6,284 bases of DNA. Source: Hyphomicrobiales bacterium (lineage in GTDB: Bacteria; Pseudomonadota; Alphaproteobacteria; Rhizobiales; Beijerinckiaceae). The DNA lies in NCBI GenBank assembly GCA_003164825.1, contig PLUH01000310.1:11113-17396 (forward strand), given 5' to 3'. The notes under the pieces were generated by a model. That model saw nothing but the letters and a program-made list of their open reading frames with translations. It had not been told where the DNA came from and ran no database searches. Each line of letters starts with the position of its first letter. The stretch's first letter is position 1. The position numbers and the translations under genes are program-made. This document shows positions 1-5,188 of the stretch, in pieces.

Positions 1-141
1 GCGAACACGATTGCGATCATCTGGCCGCCCGAGCGGGAACCGATCATCGCCGCGGTCTATTACACCGAGTCGAGTGCGCCGATGGACGTGCGCAACGCCA
101 TTCACAAGGAGATCGGCGCGCTGATCGCCGAGACGTTCTGA
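1..141 (+). CDS. Class A beta-lactamase, C-terminal end (5' truncated by window edge)
   Basis: Reading in frame from base 1 gives 46 residues and a TGA stop. They begin ANTIAIIWPP and continue into a strand with REPIIAAVYYTES. This matches the end of class A serine beta-lactamases, where a stretch like N-x-I-A-V-I-W-P-P followed by a second beta strand (AVYxTES) and a final amphipathic helix closes the alpha/beta domain. The last helix here runs from about residue 27 to 46 (VRNAIHKEIGALIAETF). In this family the enzyme is exported to the periplasm and hydrolyses beta-lactams through an active-site serine. The catalytic SxxK, SDN and KTG motifs lie upstream of the window, so activity cannot be judged. 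It converges on the parA operon, with 64 bases between the two stop codons. A related serine hydrolase fold is possible but less likely given the WPP motif. Confidence 0.8.
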   Translation, partial: ANTIAIIWPPEREPIIAAVYYTESSAPMDVRNAIHKEIGALIAETF

Positions 142-199
142 TCCGCGTTCGCCTCGACGAAAATTAGAGAAACCGTGCGGAAGGCCCGAGAGATCCGCT

Positions 200-214
200 G
201 GCGCCTCAGGCGCC
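200..214 (-). other. Perfect hairpin with a stop codon as its loop
   Basis: The plus strand reads GGCGCC-TCA-GGCGCC, so a 6-bp perfect stem encloses a 3-base loop. On the minus strand the loop is TGA, the stop codon of the membrane-protein gene that ends at 206. No T-run follows immediately on either strand, so it is not a textbook rho-independent terminator. It may still act as a 3'-end stabilising hairpin or a weak bidirectional end between the converging genes. Confidence 0.4.
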
Positions 215-586
215 CCACAGGCGCTGGCGGCGCGCCATCGCATGGGCGAACCAGAACCAGCCGAGCGCAAACGGAATCATGAAGCTCAGCGTCATCGCTT
301 CCATCAGGTTCCGCTCGGCGGCGAGGTTGATCGTGACGCTGGCGCCGACGGCGAAGGCGCGCAACGGCGGCGGGTCCGGAAGCGGCGACGGCCCGGGGGC
401 GTCGCGCGAAGGCCGGTCGCGCACCCATTCGTCGGTCCTGGAATCGGTTCCGGCGTCGCGGAGGCTCGGCTCGGCGGCGGCGAACGGAACGCTCTCGCCG
501 GTGAGCCCGTCGAGAACGACCGGCGCGCGCTCGCGCGGCCTTCGCCCCGCAGCCGGCATCGTGAATGGGATGGTCTTCTTGCTCAC
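206..586 (-). CDS. Small single-helix membrane protein encoded with ParA (function unknown)
   Basis: This gene encodes 126 residues and I do not recognise a named family. The N-terminal 80 residues are rich in Arg, Pro and acidic residues and look disordered. They begin MSKKTIPF, with two lysines at positions 3 and 4. One strongly hydrophobic helix lies at about 95-116 (FMIPFALGWFWFAHAM), followed by a basic tail ARRQRLWGA that would stay on the cytoplasmic side by the positive-inside rule. The start is GTG at 584-586. It overlaps the parA stop as GTGA, and a good Shine-Dalgarno (AAGGAAGG, 591-598) lies inside the last parA codons, so translation is probably coupled. The tight coupling suggests it is the working partner or cargo adaptor of the ATPase. 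That role is inference, since nothing resembles ParB or a DNA-binding helix-turn-helix. It is tail-anchored in layout, with no signal peptide. Confidence 0.75.
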   Translation of the reverse strand: MSKKTIPFTMPAAGRRPRERAPVVLDGLTGESVPFAAAEPSLRDAGTDSRTDEWVRDRPSRDAPGPSPLPDPPPLRAFAVGASVTINLAAERNLMEAMTLSFMIPFALGWFWFAHAMARRQRLWGA

Positions 587-1227
587 GCGGCCTTCCTTTT
601 CCTCGAACCGAAGACTTCTTGCGCCAGAGCGTCGATCTCGCGCGCCGCCTCGCTCGTCGGCGCGGCCTCGATCACCGAGAGCCCCCTGGCCGCGCTCTCG
701 GCATAGACAATGCGCTGGTTGAGCACTGCGGCAAGGACAGGGACGTCGTCAAATTGCGCCAAGGCCGAGGCAGCGTCGCGGCCGATCGCGGTTCTGGCGA
801 TCCGGCGATTGATGACGAACGCCGCCTTGAGGCTTTCCTTCATCTGCCGCGCCTCGCGGATCAATTGCACCGTGTCGGCGGCCGCCCACACGTCGTAGGG
901 CGAGGGCTGGACGGGGATCAGCACCGTGTCGCTGGCGAGGATCGCCGAGCGGCCGAGCTCGTTGACGCGCGGCGCGCCATCGACAATCACGACGTCGTAA
1001 TTGCCGGCGAGCCGCGGCAAGTCGCGGTGCAGCGTCGGCTTCGCCATGCCCACGACCGCGAACGGCGGTTCGCTTTCGCGCGTGCTCGACCACGCCATCG
1101 CGCTGCCTTGCGGGTCGGCGTCAACCAGAAGGACACGCTCGCCCGAACGGGCGAGGCTCGCCGCCAGGTTGATCGCGACGGTCGTTTTGCCGACCCCGCC
1201 TTTCTGATTGAGAACGCCGATGATCAT
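583..1227 (-). CDS. parA: ParA-family partition/positioning ATPase
   Basis: This gene encodes 214 residues with all the hallmarks of the ParA/MinD deviant Walker ATPases. The deviant Walker A is at 9-16 (KGGVGKTT), with both the signature lysine K9 and the P-loop lysine K14. The A' motif is at 35-41 (VDADPQG) and a Walker B-like strand at 79-86 (VVIVDGAP). The protein has no N-terminal helix-turn-helix domain, so it belongs to the short type, near 210 residues. Such proteins dimerise with ATP, bind DNA non-specifically and move plasmids, chromosome regions or protein clusters. The short form is often an orphan without ParB, as here. The ATG at 1225-1227 begins directly at the first beta strand (MIIGVLNQKGG). 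An AAGGA Shine-Dalgarno lies nine bases upstream. It is the first gene of a two-gene operon with the membrane protein at 206-586. Confidence 0.93.
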   Translation of the reverse strand: MIIGVLNQKGGVGKTTVAINLAASLARSGERVLLVDADPQGSAMAWSSTRESEPPFAVVGMAKPTLHRDLPRLAGNYDVVIVDGAPRVNELGRSAILASDTVLIPVQPSPYDVWAAADTVQLIREARQMKESLKAAFVINRRIARTAIGRDAASALAQFDDVPVLAAVLNQRIVYAESAARGLSVIEAAPTSEAAREIDALAQEVFGSRKRKAA

Positions 1228-1228
1228 C

Positions 1229-1240
1229 AGGACGCGTCCT
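1229..1240. promoter_or_regulatory. 12-bp perfect palindrome over the parA ribosome binding site
   Basis: The bases AGGACGCGTCCT read the same on both strands. The palindrome ends one base upstream of the parA start codon, and on the minus strand it includes most of the AAGGA Shine-Dalgarno (1237-1241). ParA-type operons are commonly autoregulated, so an operator is possible. With no unpaired loop, a hairpin in the mRNA would be less stable than the length suggests. The role is inferred from position only. Confidence 0.35.
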
Positions 1241-1289
1241 TCGCCGAAAGAGCGTCGCGTCGACCGGCTCGCTCATGATGCTGCAGTGC

Positions 1290-1319
1290 AATATAGTCAC
1301 AACCCGGCGATTCGAGCAA
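1290..1319 (-). promoter_or_regulatory. Candidate sigma-70-type promoter of the parA operon
   Basis: On the minus strand a TTGCTC hexamer (1314-1319) is followed after 18 bases by TATATT (1290-1295). The -10 element is close to consensus and is AT-rich in GC-rich surroundings; the -35 matches only at TTG. Transcription would start near 1283 and give a leader of about 55 bases ahead of the parA ATG. No other convincing promoter was seen in the 126-base gap between parA and the gene upstream. Confidence 0.45.
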
Positions 1320-1348
1320 GGGCGCATCCAGCCCTGTGCAAACGGTGC

Positions 1349-1361
1349 GGACCCTAGGTCC
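1349..1361 (-). other. Perfect hairpin with a stop codon as its loop
   Basis: The bases GGACC-CTA-GGTCC form a 5-bp perfect stem with a 3-base loop. On the minus strand the loop is the TAG stop of the 170-residue protein gene. There is no T-run after it, so strong intrinsic termination is not expected. It may stabilise the 3' end of the message, or it may be chance in GC-rich DNA. Confidence 0.35.
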
Positions 1362-1866
1362 CGGCCGGAACTGAAACGCCGAGGGCGGTCGCGATCTGGG
1401 CCACGCTCGCTTTTTCCGCCTCGCTCACCTGAGTGCCGCCAAAGCCCAGAAAGCCGCCCTCCGGCGCCGCCTCCGCGACCGCGTTGGCGATGTGGGCGAG
1501 CCAAGTCTTGAAGGCGGCCGCGTCCGCCGGGGCCTTCGCGTCCAGGAGCGCCGCGAGGGCGCGCAACGCGTCCGCCGTCTTCGCGGCAATGTCGCCCGGC
1601 TTGCTTGCGCCGAACAGCGCCTTGAGGCCGTCCTGGGCCTGTCCGCGCCCCTCCGAGGTCTCGAAGTCGCTGGCGACTGCTTTCACGAGTTCGTCGGAAT
1701 TTGGATCGGTCTTCGCCTCAACCAGCGCGCGGGCGCTCGCCATACTCTCCTTCAGCATGCCGAAGAGGCCGCTCGGATCGGCCGCCGACACGGCAATGCC
1801 GACCAGGAGAGGGCTCTGTAGCAGGGATTTCCATTCGTCCGGAGTGAAGTTCGCTTTCGTCGCCAT
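1354..1866 (-). CDS. Conserved-looking helical protein of unknown function
   Basis: The gene encodes 170 residues starting at ATG 1864-1866. This start is chosen over a longer reading to 1929 because GAGGAG (1873-1878) lies six bases upstream and the extra 21 residues look non-coding. The protein begins MATKANFTPDEWKSLLQSP. It is Ala-rich, with no signal peptide or convincing membrane helix and no cysteine. It should be almost entirely alpha-helical: an N-terminal block with an AADPSGLFGMLKE segment (about 28-40), a middle with alternating Ala, Lys and Asp helices, a glycine-rich turn GGFLGFGG near 141-148, and a last helix VSEAEKASVAQIATALGV. The layout suggests a compact soluble cytoplasmic protein. 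I do not recognise a family and assign no function. It has its own upstream region after the ABC-operon terminator and probably forms a single-gene unit. Confidence 0.78.
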   Translation of the reverse strand: MATKANFTPDEWKSLLQSPLLVGIAVSAADPSGLFGMLKESMASARALVEAKTDPNSDELVKAVASDFETSEGRGQAQDGLKALFGASKPGDIAAKTADALRALAALLDAKAPADAAAFKTWLAHIANAVAEAAPEGGFLGFGGTQVSEAEKASVAQIATALGVSVPAGT

Positions 1867-1931
1867 GGCGCTCTCCTCGGATGTCGATCGCTCTTTTCCC
1901 AGACTGCCATATGCTGGGCTTTGCGACATAC

Positions 1932-1940
1932 TGACGTCAA
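1932..1940 (-). promoter_or_regulatory. Possible -35 / small palindrome upstream of the 170-residue protein gene
   Basis: On the minus strand TTGACG (1935-1940) matches the -35 consensus at five of six positions and overlaps the 8-bp palindrome TGACGTCA (1932-1939). A good -10 at 16-18 bases is not seen; the nearest AT-rich hexamers (GCATAT, CATATG) lie about 20-21 bases away. It sits between the upstream terminator and the gene, where a promoter is expected. Confidence 0.25.
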
Positions 1941-1973
1941 ATTGGCCGCCGTCGCGCGCCGCCGGGCCCTTAC

Positions 1974-2000
1974 AAAAAGGGCCGGCGTCGCCGCCGGCCC
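1974..2000 (-). terminator. Rho-independent terminator of the ABC transporter operon
   Basis: On the minus strand, 29 bases after the binding-protein stop, a perfect 9-bp stem (GGGCCGGCG with CGCCGGCCC) closes a 4-base loop GCGA and is followed directly by five T residues (1974-1978). This is a textbook intrinsic terminator. The T-run also lies in the loop of a second, weaker 7-bp hairpin (GGCCCTT with AAGGGCC, 1965-1983) that shares bases with the main stem. Confidence 0.88.
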
Positions 2001-2029
2001 CTCGTCGGTTGGCTCAATGCAGGCGAGCG

Positions 2030-3040
2030 TCAGCCGCCGATGCAGGTGTCGGCGGTCTTGGGCGTGCAGACGTCGAGCCCGGTATAGGTCGGATCGGCCG
2101 GCGGCGCCTTGCCGTCCTTGATGTCTTTCAGGAAATACATCGCCTTGTAGCCCATCTCGAACGGACGCTGGCCGACCTGGCCGGCGGACAGACCCTTCTT
2201 CATCAGGTCGATCTGGACCGGCAGCGTGTCGGCGACGACCAGCGCCAGCGCGCCCGAGGCGATCTTGTCCTTGTACTTGCTCGCCACCTTCTCGTAGGCG
2301 TCGGGCACGAACTGCGGGAAGCCGCCGGTCGGCGTGAACGCGTCGAGGTTCGGATATTTGGCGAGGATGTCCTCCATCTGCTGCACGGCGAGCGGGAAGT
2401 CGTCGTTGGTGTAGAGCGGGCAGCCGGCGACTTCGGTCCAGCCGTTCTGGCCGGTCAGACGCTCGCCCGGCGACTCGGCGCTCTTCTTGCCCGCAAGGGT
2501 GTCGCGGATGCCTTGCATGCGCTCGTTGTGGTTGGCCGCCGCGGCGCCGCCCGACTGGATGCAGATCGTGCCGCCCTTGGGCTTGATCTGCATGACCAGC
2601 TTGGCGATGTTGGCGCCGATGTCATAATTGTGCGTGCCAACATACGCCACGCGCAGGCCCTTGTCCGCCGGCAACAGATCCGAGTCCCAGGTGAGCACCG
2701 GGATCTTGGCCGCCGCCGCGCCCTTCAGCGCATTCGCGATCGCCGGAGCGTTTGCCGCGGAAACCGCGATGCCGTCGACCTTCTTGGTGATGAGGTCGCC
2801 GACCATCTGCGCCTGCTCATCGCCGCCGCCGTGCTCGCCCGGCCCGATATAGAGGCACTTGACGGCGCCCTTGAGCTCGGCTTCGGCTTTCTTGCATCCG
2901 GCGAGCGCCTGATCGAAGAACGGATTGTTGGTGTTCTTCGGCACCAGCGCAAATGTGTAGGGGTCGGCGGCCTGCGTCGCCGCAGAAACGGCGACGAGGG
3001 CCCCCACCGCAACAGCGCCGGTCAATAACAACTTCAACAT
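2030..3040 (-). CDS. Periplasmic sugar-binding protein of an ABC importer (RbsB/Peripla_BP_4 type)
   Basis: The gene encodes 336 residues. The start at ATG 3038-3040 is supported by GGGAGGAG seven bases upstream and by a signal peptide beginning exactly there (MLKLLLTGAV). Cleavage is predicted after A24 (ATQA before ADPYTF). The mature protein shows the ribose-binding-protein fold signature: first strand and ligand loop with NNPFFDQ (38-44), WDSD (118-121) at the first lobe edge, NHNERMQG (170-177), and the second-lobe residues VADTLP (269-274) and GQRPFEMG (290-297). It would capture a small solute in the periplasm and deliver it to the adjacent permease. The residues differ enough from RbsB or FrcB that I do not name the sugar. 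The mature chain has six cysteines (49, 62, 160, 207, 325, 333), so disulphides are possible. It is the last gene of the operon, 40 bases after the permease stop. Confidence 0.92.
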   Translation of the reverse strand: MLKLLLTGAVAVGALVAVSAATQAADPYTFALVPKNTNNPFFDQALAGCKKAEAELKGAVKCLYIGPGEHGGGDEQAQMVGDLITKKVDGIAVSAANAPAIANALKGAAAAKIPVLTWDSDLLPADKGLRVAYVGTHNYDIGANIAKLVMQIKPKGGTICIQSGGAAAANHNERMQGIRDTLAGKKSAESPGERLTGQNGWTEVAGCPLYTNDDFPLAVQQMEDILAKYPNLDAFTPTGGFPQFVPDAYEKVASKYKDKIASGALALVVADTLPVQIDLMKKGLSAGQVGQRPFEMGYKAMYFLKDIKDGKAPPADPTYTGLDVCTPKTADTCIGG

Positions 3041-3067
3041 TGGTTCACTCCTCCCAGTTAGACGCGG

Positions 3068-3080
3068 CCCCCGTCGGGGG
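3068..3080 (-). other. Intercistronic GC hairpin between permease and binding-protein genes
   Basis: Directly after the permease TGA the minus strand reads CCCCC-GAC-GGGGG, a perfect 5-bp G-C stem with a 3-base loop. The Shine-Dalgarno of the binding-protein gene follows about ten bases later. There is no T-run, so it is unlikely to be a full terminator. In other ABC operons, hairpins at this place slow 3'-5' decay or set different levels of the binding protein; here that role is inferred. Confidence 0.45.
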
Positions 3081-4124
3081 TCATTCGCGTTTCGCCCCTC
3101 GGATCTTTCCGAGGTAGACCGCTGCAATCAGGAACACGCCGACGAACGTGCCCTGCCAATTCGAGTCGACGCCCGCCATCAATAGCGAATTTCGAATAAC
3201 GAAGATGAGCGCCGCGCCGATGAAAGCGCCGTAAGCGCTGGCTTCGCCGCCCATGAGATTTGCGCCGCCGATGACCGCGGCGGAAATCGCCAAGAGTTCG
3301 TAGGTCACGCCGAGCGCGTTGATCGCCGAGCCCTCCCAGCCGACGGCCAGGATCGCCGCGAAGGACGCGGCCAAGCCCGAGACGACATAGACCTGCACCT
3401 TGATGCGATTGACCGGGACGCCAGTCAGCAAAGCCGCGTGCTCGTTGCCGCCGATCGCCAGCACGTGACGGCCCCAGCTGGTCATCTTGTAGACGAGAGC
3501 GAGCAAAGCGGTCAGTACGATGAGGAACAGCAGCGGATAGCTCAACTGAAGAGTGGACGTGATGCTCAGCGCGCCGCTCCCGAGGGCCTTGAACGCCGGG
3601 CCGCCAGGGCCGAATTTGTACAGCATGCGGTTTCCCGACAGCACGACCGCGCAGGAGCGGGCGATCGCCAGCATGCCAAGGGTGGTCACGAACGGCGAGA
3701 TGCCGGCATAGGCGATGATGACGCCGTTGACGAGCCCCGTGACGCCCCCGGCCGCGAGGCCGACGACAATCGCCGCCCAGGCCGGATAGCCGGCCTCGAG
3801 CGTAAGCCCGCTCGCCACCGCCGTCAGCCCCATGATCGAGCCGACCGAAAGGTCGATGCCGCCGGTCGCGATCACCGCGGTCATGCCAAGCGCCATGATG
3901 CCGATGAACGAGAAATTGCGCGTGATGTTGAAGAAATTGTCGGTGGTGGCGAAGGACGTCGGCTGCAAATAGCCCATCACCACGCAGATGAGGATCAGCG
4001 CGACCGTCACCCAGAACGATTGCGCGCCGGCGATCCGCTGCCAGACATTGTGCTGCTGGACGCCCAGCACCGATTCGATCGAGACGTTGGCTTGCGGCGG
4101 CGGCTTGGCGGCTTCGGTCGACAT
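3081..4124 (-). CDS. ABC sugar importer permease (RbsC / BPD_transp_2 family)
   Basis: The gene encodes 347 residues, close to the usual 320-350 for RbsC-like permeases. A soluble, Pro- and Gln-rich N-terminus of about 35 residues precedes a hydrophobic core with roughly eight to ten membrane helices. Family marks are GGIDLSVGS at 88-96, NGVIIAYAGISPFVTTLGM at 133-151 and the cytoplasmic coupling-loop segment GRHVLAIGGNEHAALLTG at 218-235, which contacts the ATPase. Near the C-terminus lies IGGANLMGGEASAYGAFIGA. It forms the inner-membrane channel, probably as a homodimer. The ATG at 4122-4124 lies seven bases after the ATPase stop. The stop and a weak Shine-Dalgarno merge as TGAGGG, so translation is probably coupled. 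The family imports pentoses, hexoses or autoinducer-like sugars; the exact substrate cannot be read from this sequence. Confidence 0.93.
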   Translation of the reverse strand: MSTEAAKPPPQANVSIESVLGVQQHNVWQRIAGAQSFWVTVALILICVVMGYLQPTSFATTDNFFNITRNFSFIGIMALGMTAVIATGGIDLSVGSIMGLTAVASGLTLEAGYPAWAAIVVGLAAGGVTGLVNGVIIAYAGISPFVTTLGMLAIARSCAVVLSGNRMLYKFGPGGPAFKALGSGALSITSTLQLSYPLLFLIVLTALLALVYKMTSWGRHVLAIGGNEHAALLTGVPVNRIKVQVYVVSGLAASFAAILAVGWEGSAINALGVTYELLAISAAVIGGANLMGGEASAYGAFIGAALIFVIRNSLLMAGVDSNWQGTFVGVFLIAAVYLGKIRGAKRE

Positions 4125-4131
4125 GGCGCCC

Positions 4132-4872
4132 TCAAGCCGCGTGGATGGCGCCGGTGATGAGGCCGGTCACCTCTTCGGGGCTCGTCGCATGAATCGCCTT
4201 GTCGGCGACCTTGCGGCCGCGCCGCATCACCACGACCCGGTCGCAGACCGCGAACACGTCGGGCATGCGATGGCTGATCAGCATGATCGCCATGCCGGAA
4301 TCCTTGAGGCGGCGGATGAGATCGAGGACCTCGGCGACCTGTCTGACCGAGATCGCCGCGGTCGGCTCGTCCATCAACACCATGCGCGCCTGCGAGAGGC
4401 GGGTGCGGGCGATCGCGACCGCCTGGCGCTGGCCGCCAGACATCTGCCGCACGAGGTCGCGGGGCCTGGTCTCGGATTTGAGCTCGCTGAACAATTCGCC
4501 GGCGCGCTTGGCCATCGCCTTGTGGTCGAGCCAGCGTAGCGGCCCGGCGCGGCGCTTGATCTCACGGCCCAGGAACACATTGGCGGCGGCGGACAGATTG
4601 TTGCAGAGCGCCAGATCCTGATAGACGACCTCGACCCCCTTCTGCCTCGCTTCAACGGGCTTATGAAAATGCACCGGCTCGCCGCCGATGCGAACCTCGC
4701 CATGGGTCGGGGGGAAATTGCCGGCGATGACCTTGACCAAGGTCGACTTGCCGGCGCCGTTGTCGCCCATGAGCCCCAGGACTTCGCCGGACTCGAGCGT
4801 CAGGTCGACCTCGTTGAGCGCATGGATGGCGCCGAAATGCTTGGATACCGACTGTAATTCAAGGATCGGCAA
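4132..4872 (-). CDS. ABC sugar importer ATP-binding protein, single domain (FrcA-like)
   Basis: The gene encodes 246 residues with one complete nucleotide-binding domain, unlike the two-domain RbsA/MglA type of about 500 residues. This resembles the fructose-type FrcA layout. Motifs in order are Walker A GDNGAGKST at 36-44, Q-loop around Q85 (VVYQD), ABC signature MSGGQRQ at 144-150, Walker B MVLMDEP at 164-170 with catalytic E169, D-loop region TAAISVRQ, and the switch histidine H201 (LISHR). All key residues are present, so the enzyme should be active and power transport from the cytoplasmic face. The start is TTG at 4870-4872. It is supported by GGAGGAG six bases upstream and by MPILELQSVSKHFG, the normal N-terminal strand of the fold; the nearby upstream ATG is out of frame. 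It is the first gene of the operon. Confidence 0.93.
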   Translation of the reverse strand: MPILELQSVSKHFGAIHALNEVDLTLESGEVLGLMGDNGAGKSTLVKVIAGNFPPTHGEVRIGGEPVHFHKPVEARQKGVEVVYQDLALCNNLSAAANVFLGREIKRRAGPLRWLDHKAMAKRAGELFSELKSETRPRDLVRQMSGGQRQAVAIARTRLSQARMVLMDEPTAAISVRQVAEVLDLIRRLKDSGMAIMLISHRMPDVFAVCDRVVVMRRGRKVADKAIHATSPEEVTGLITGAIHAA

Positions 4873-5188
4873 TCCGGTCTCCTCCGCATCCGCCCGCGCG
4901 ACTTTGTTCCGCGGCCCTCGGGCGCGGGTCTATTTATGTTATTATGCTTTTTACCATCGACCAGATCGGCCCGCCGCGCAAGGGGCAACGCCCTCTTTCC
5001 TCGCCGGCGCGGCCATTCGAGCCGCGATGGGTCGGATGAGTATCAATCTCCTCGCTCCTCGACGACGGGTCCAGCGCGGCTTCGCCCGAACCGTACCCTC
5101 AGGTCAGCTGTGAACGGGCGATCTGAGCCCGCGCTCGGCGTATTCCCGGGGTCATCCACGGCGTCGGCCTCACCTTGATCGGGCGGCG
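4873..5188. other. Gene-free stretch holding the ABC operon leader and probable promoter
   Basis: About 316 bases have no convincing gene on either strand; the open readings here lack ribosome sites and protein-like composition. The part next to the ATPase gene holds its Shine-Dalgarno, an imperfect hairpin (4909-4927: CCGCG and CC pairing with GG and CGCGG, one bulged base, loop CTCG) and the AT-rich patch described separately. Further right, a short stem-loop CGGGC/GCCCG with a 7-base loop (5115-5131) is the only structure I see. I recognise no transposon end or RNA gene. Confidence 0.5.
4930..4956 (-). promoter_or_regulatory. AT-rich patch, probable core promoter of the ABC operon
   Basis: This is the most AT-rich run in the region. 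On the minus strand it reads through AAAAAGCATAATAACATAAA, and CATAAT (4941-4946) is a good -10 candidate. No clear -35 is found 16-18 bases upstream, so an activator-dependent promoter or another sigma factor is possible. It lies about 60-80 bases upstream of the TTG start. Confidence 0.35.

Noticed and set aside
565..1278. Plus-strand open frame of 237 codons opposite parA
   Set aside because: ParA on the other strand is unambiguous. The antisense product is highly Arg/Asp-rich and has no recognisable motif.
1867..1929. N-terminal extension of the 170-residue protein to an earlier start
   Set aside because: The GAGGAG site is placed ideally for the ATG at 1866, and the extension has no ribosome site.
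1433..3028. Long plus-strand open frame of 531 codons
   Set aside because: It lies opposite the 170-residue protein gene and the binding-protein gene, both with strong ribosome sites and clear protein signals. Its product is Arg/Ala-rich with no domain, as expected for antisense frames in GC-rich DNA.
3041..3127. N-terminal extension of the binding protein
   Set aside because: It would overlap the permease end and bury the signal peptide. The internal ATG has an excellent Shine-Dalgarno.
3438..4157. Plus-strand open frame of 239 codons opposite the permease
   Set aside because: It is a mirror of the permease codons, with a low-complexity Arg/Asp/His product and no ribosome site I could support.
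4936..5178. Plus-strand frame of 80 codons in the gene-free stretch
   Set aside because: The product is Ser/Arg/Pro-rich without a recognisable domain, and there is no Shine-Dalgarno.
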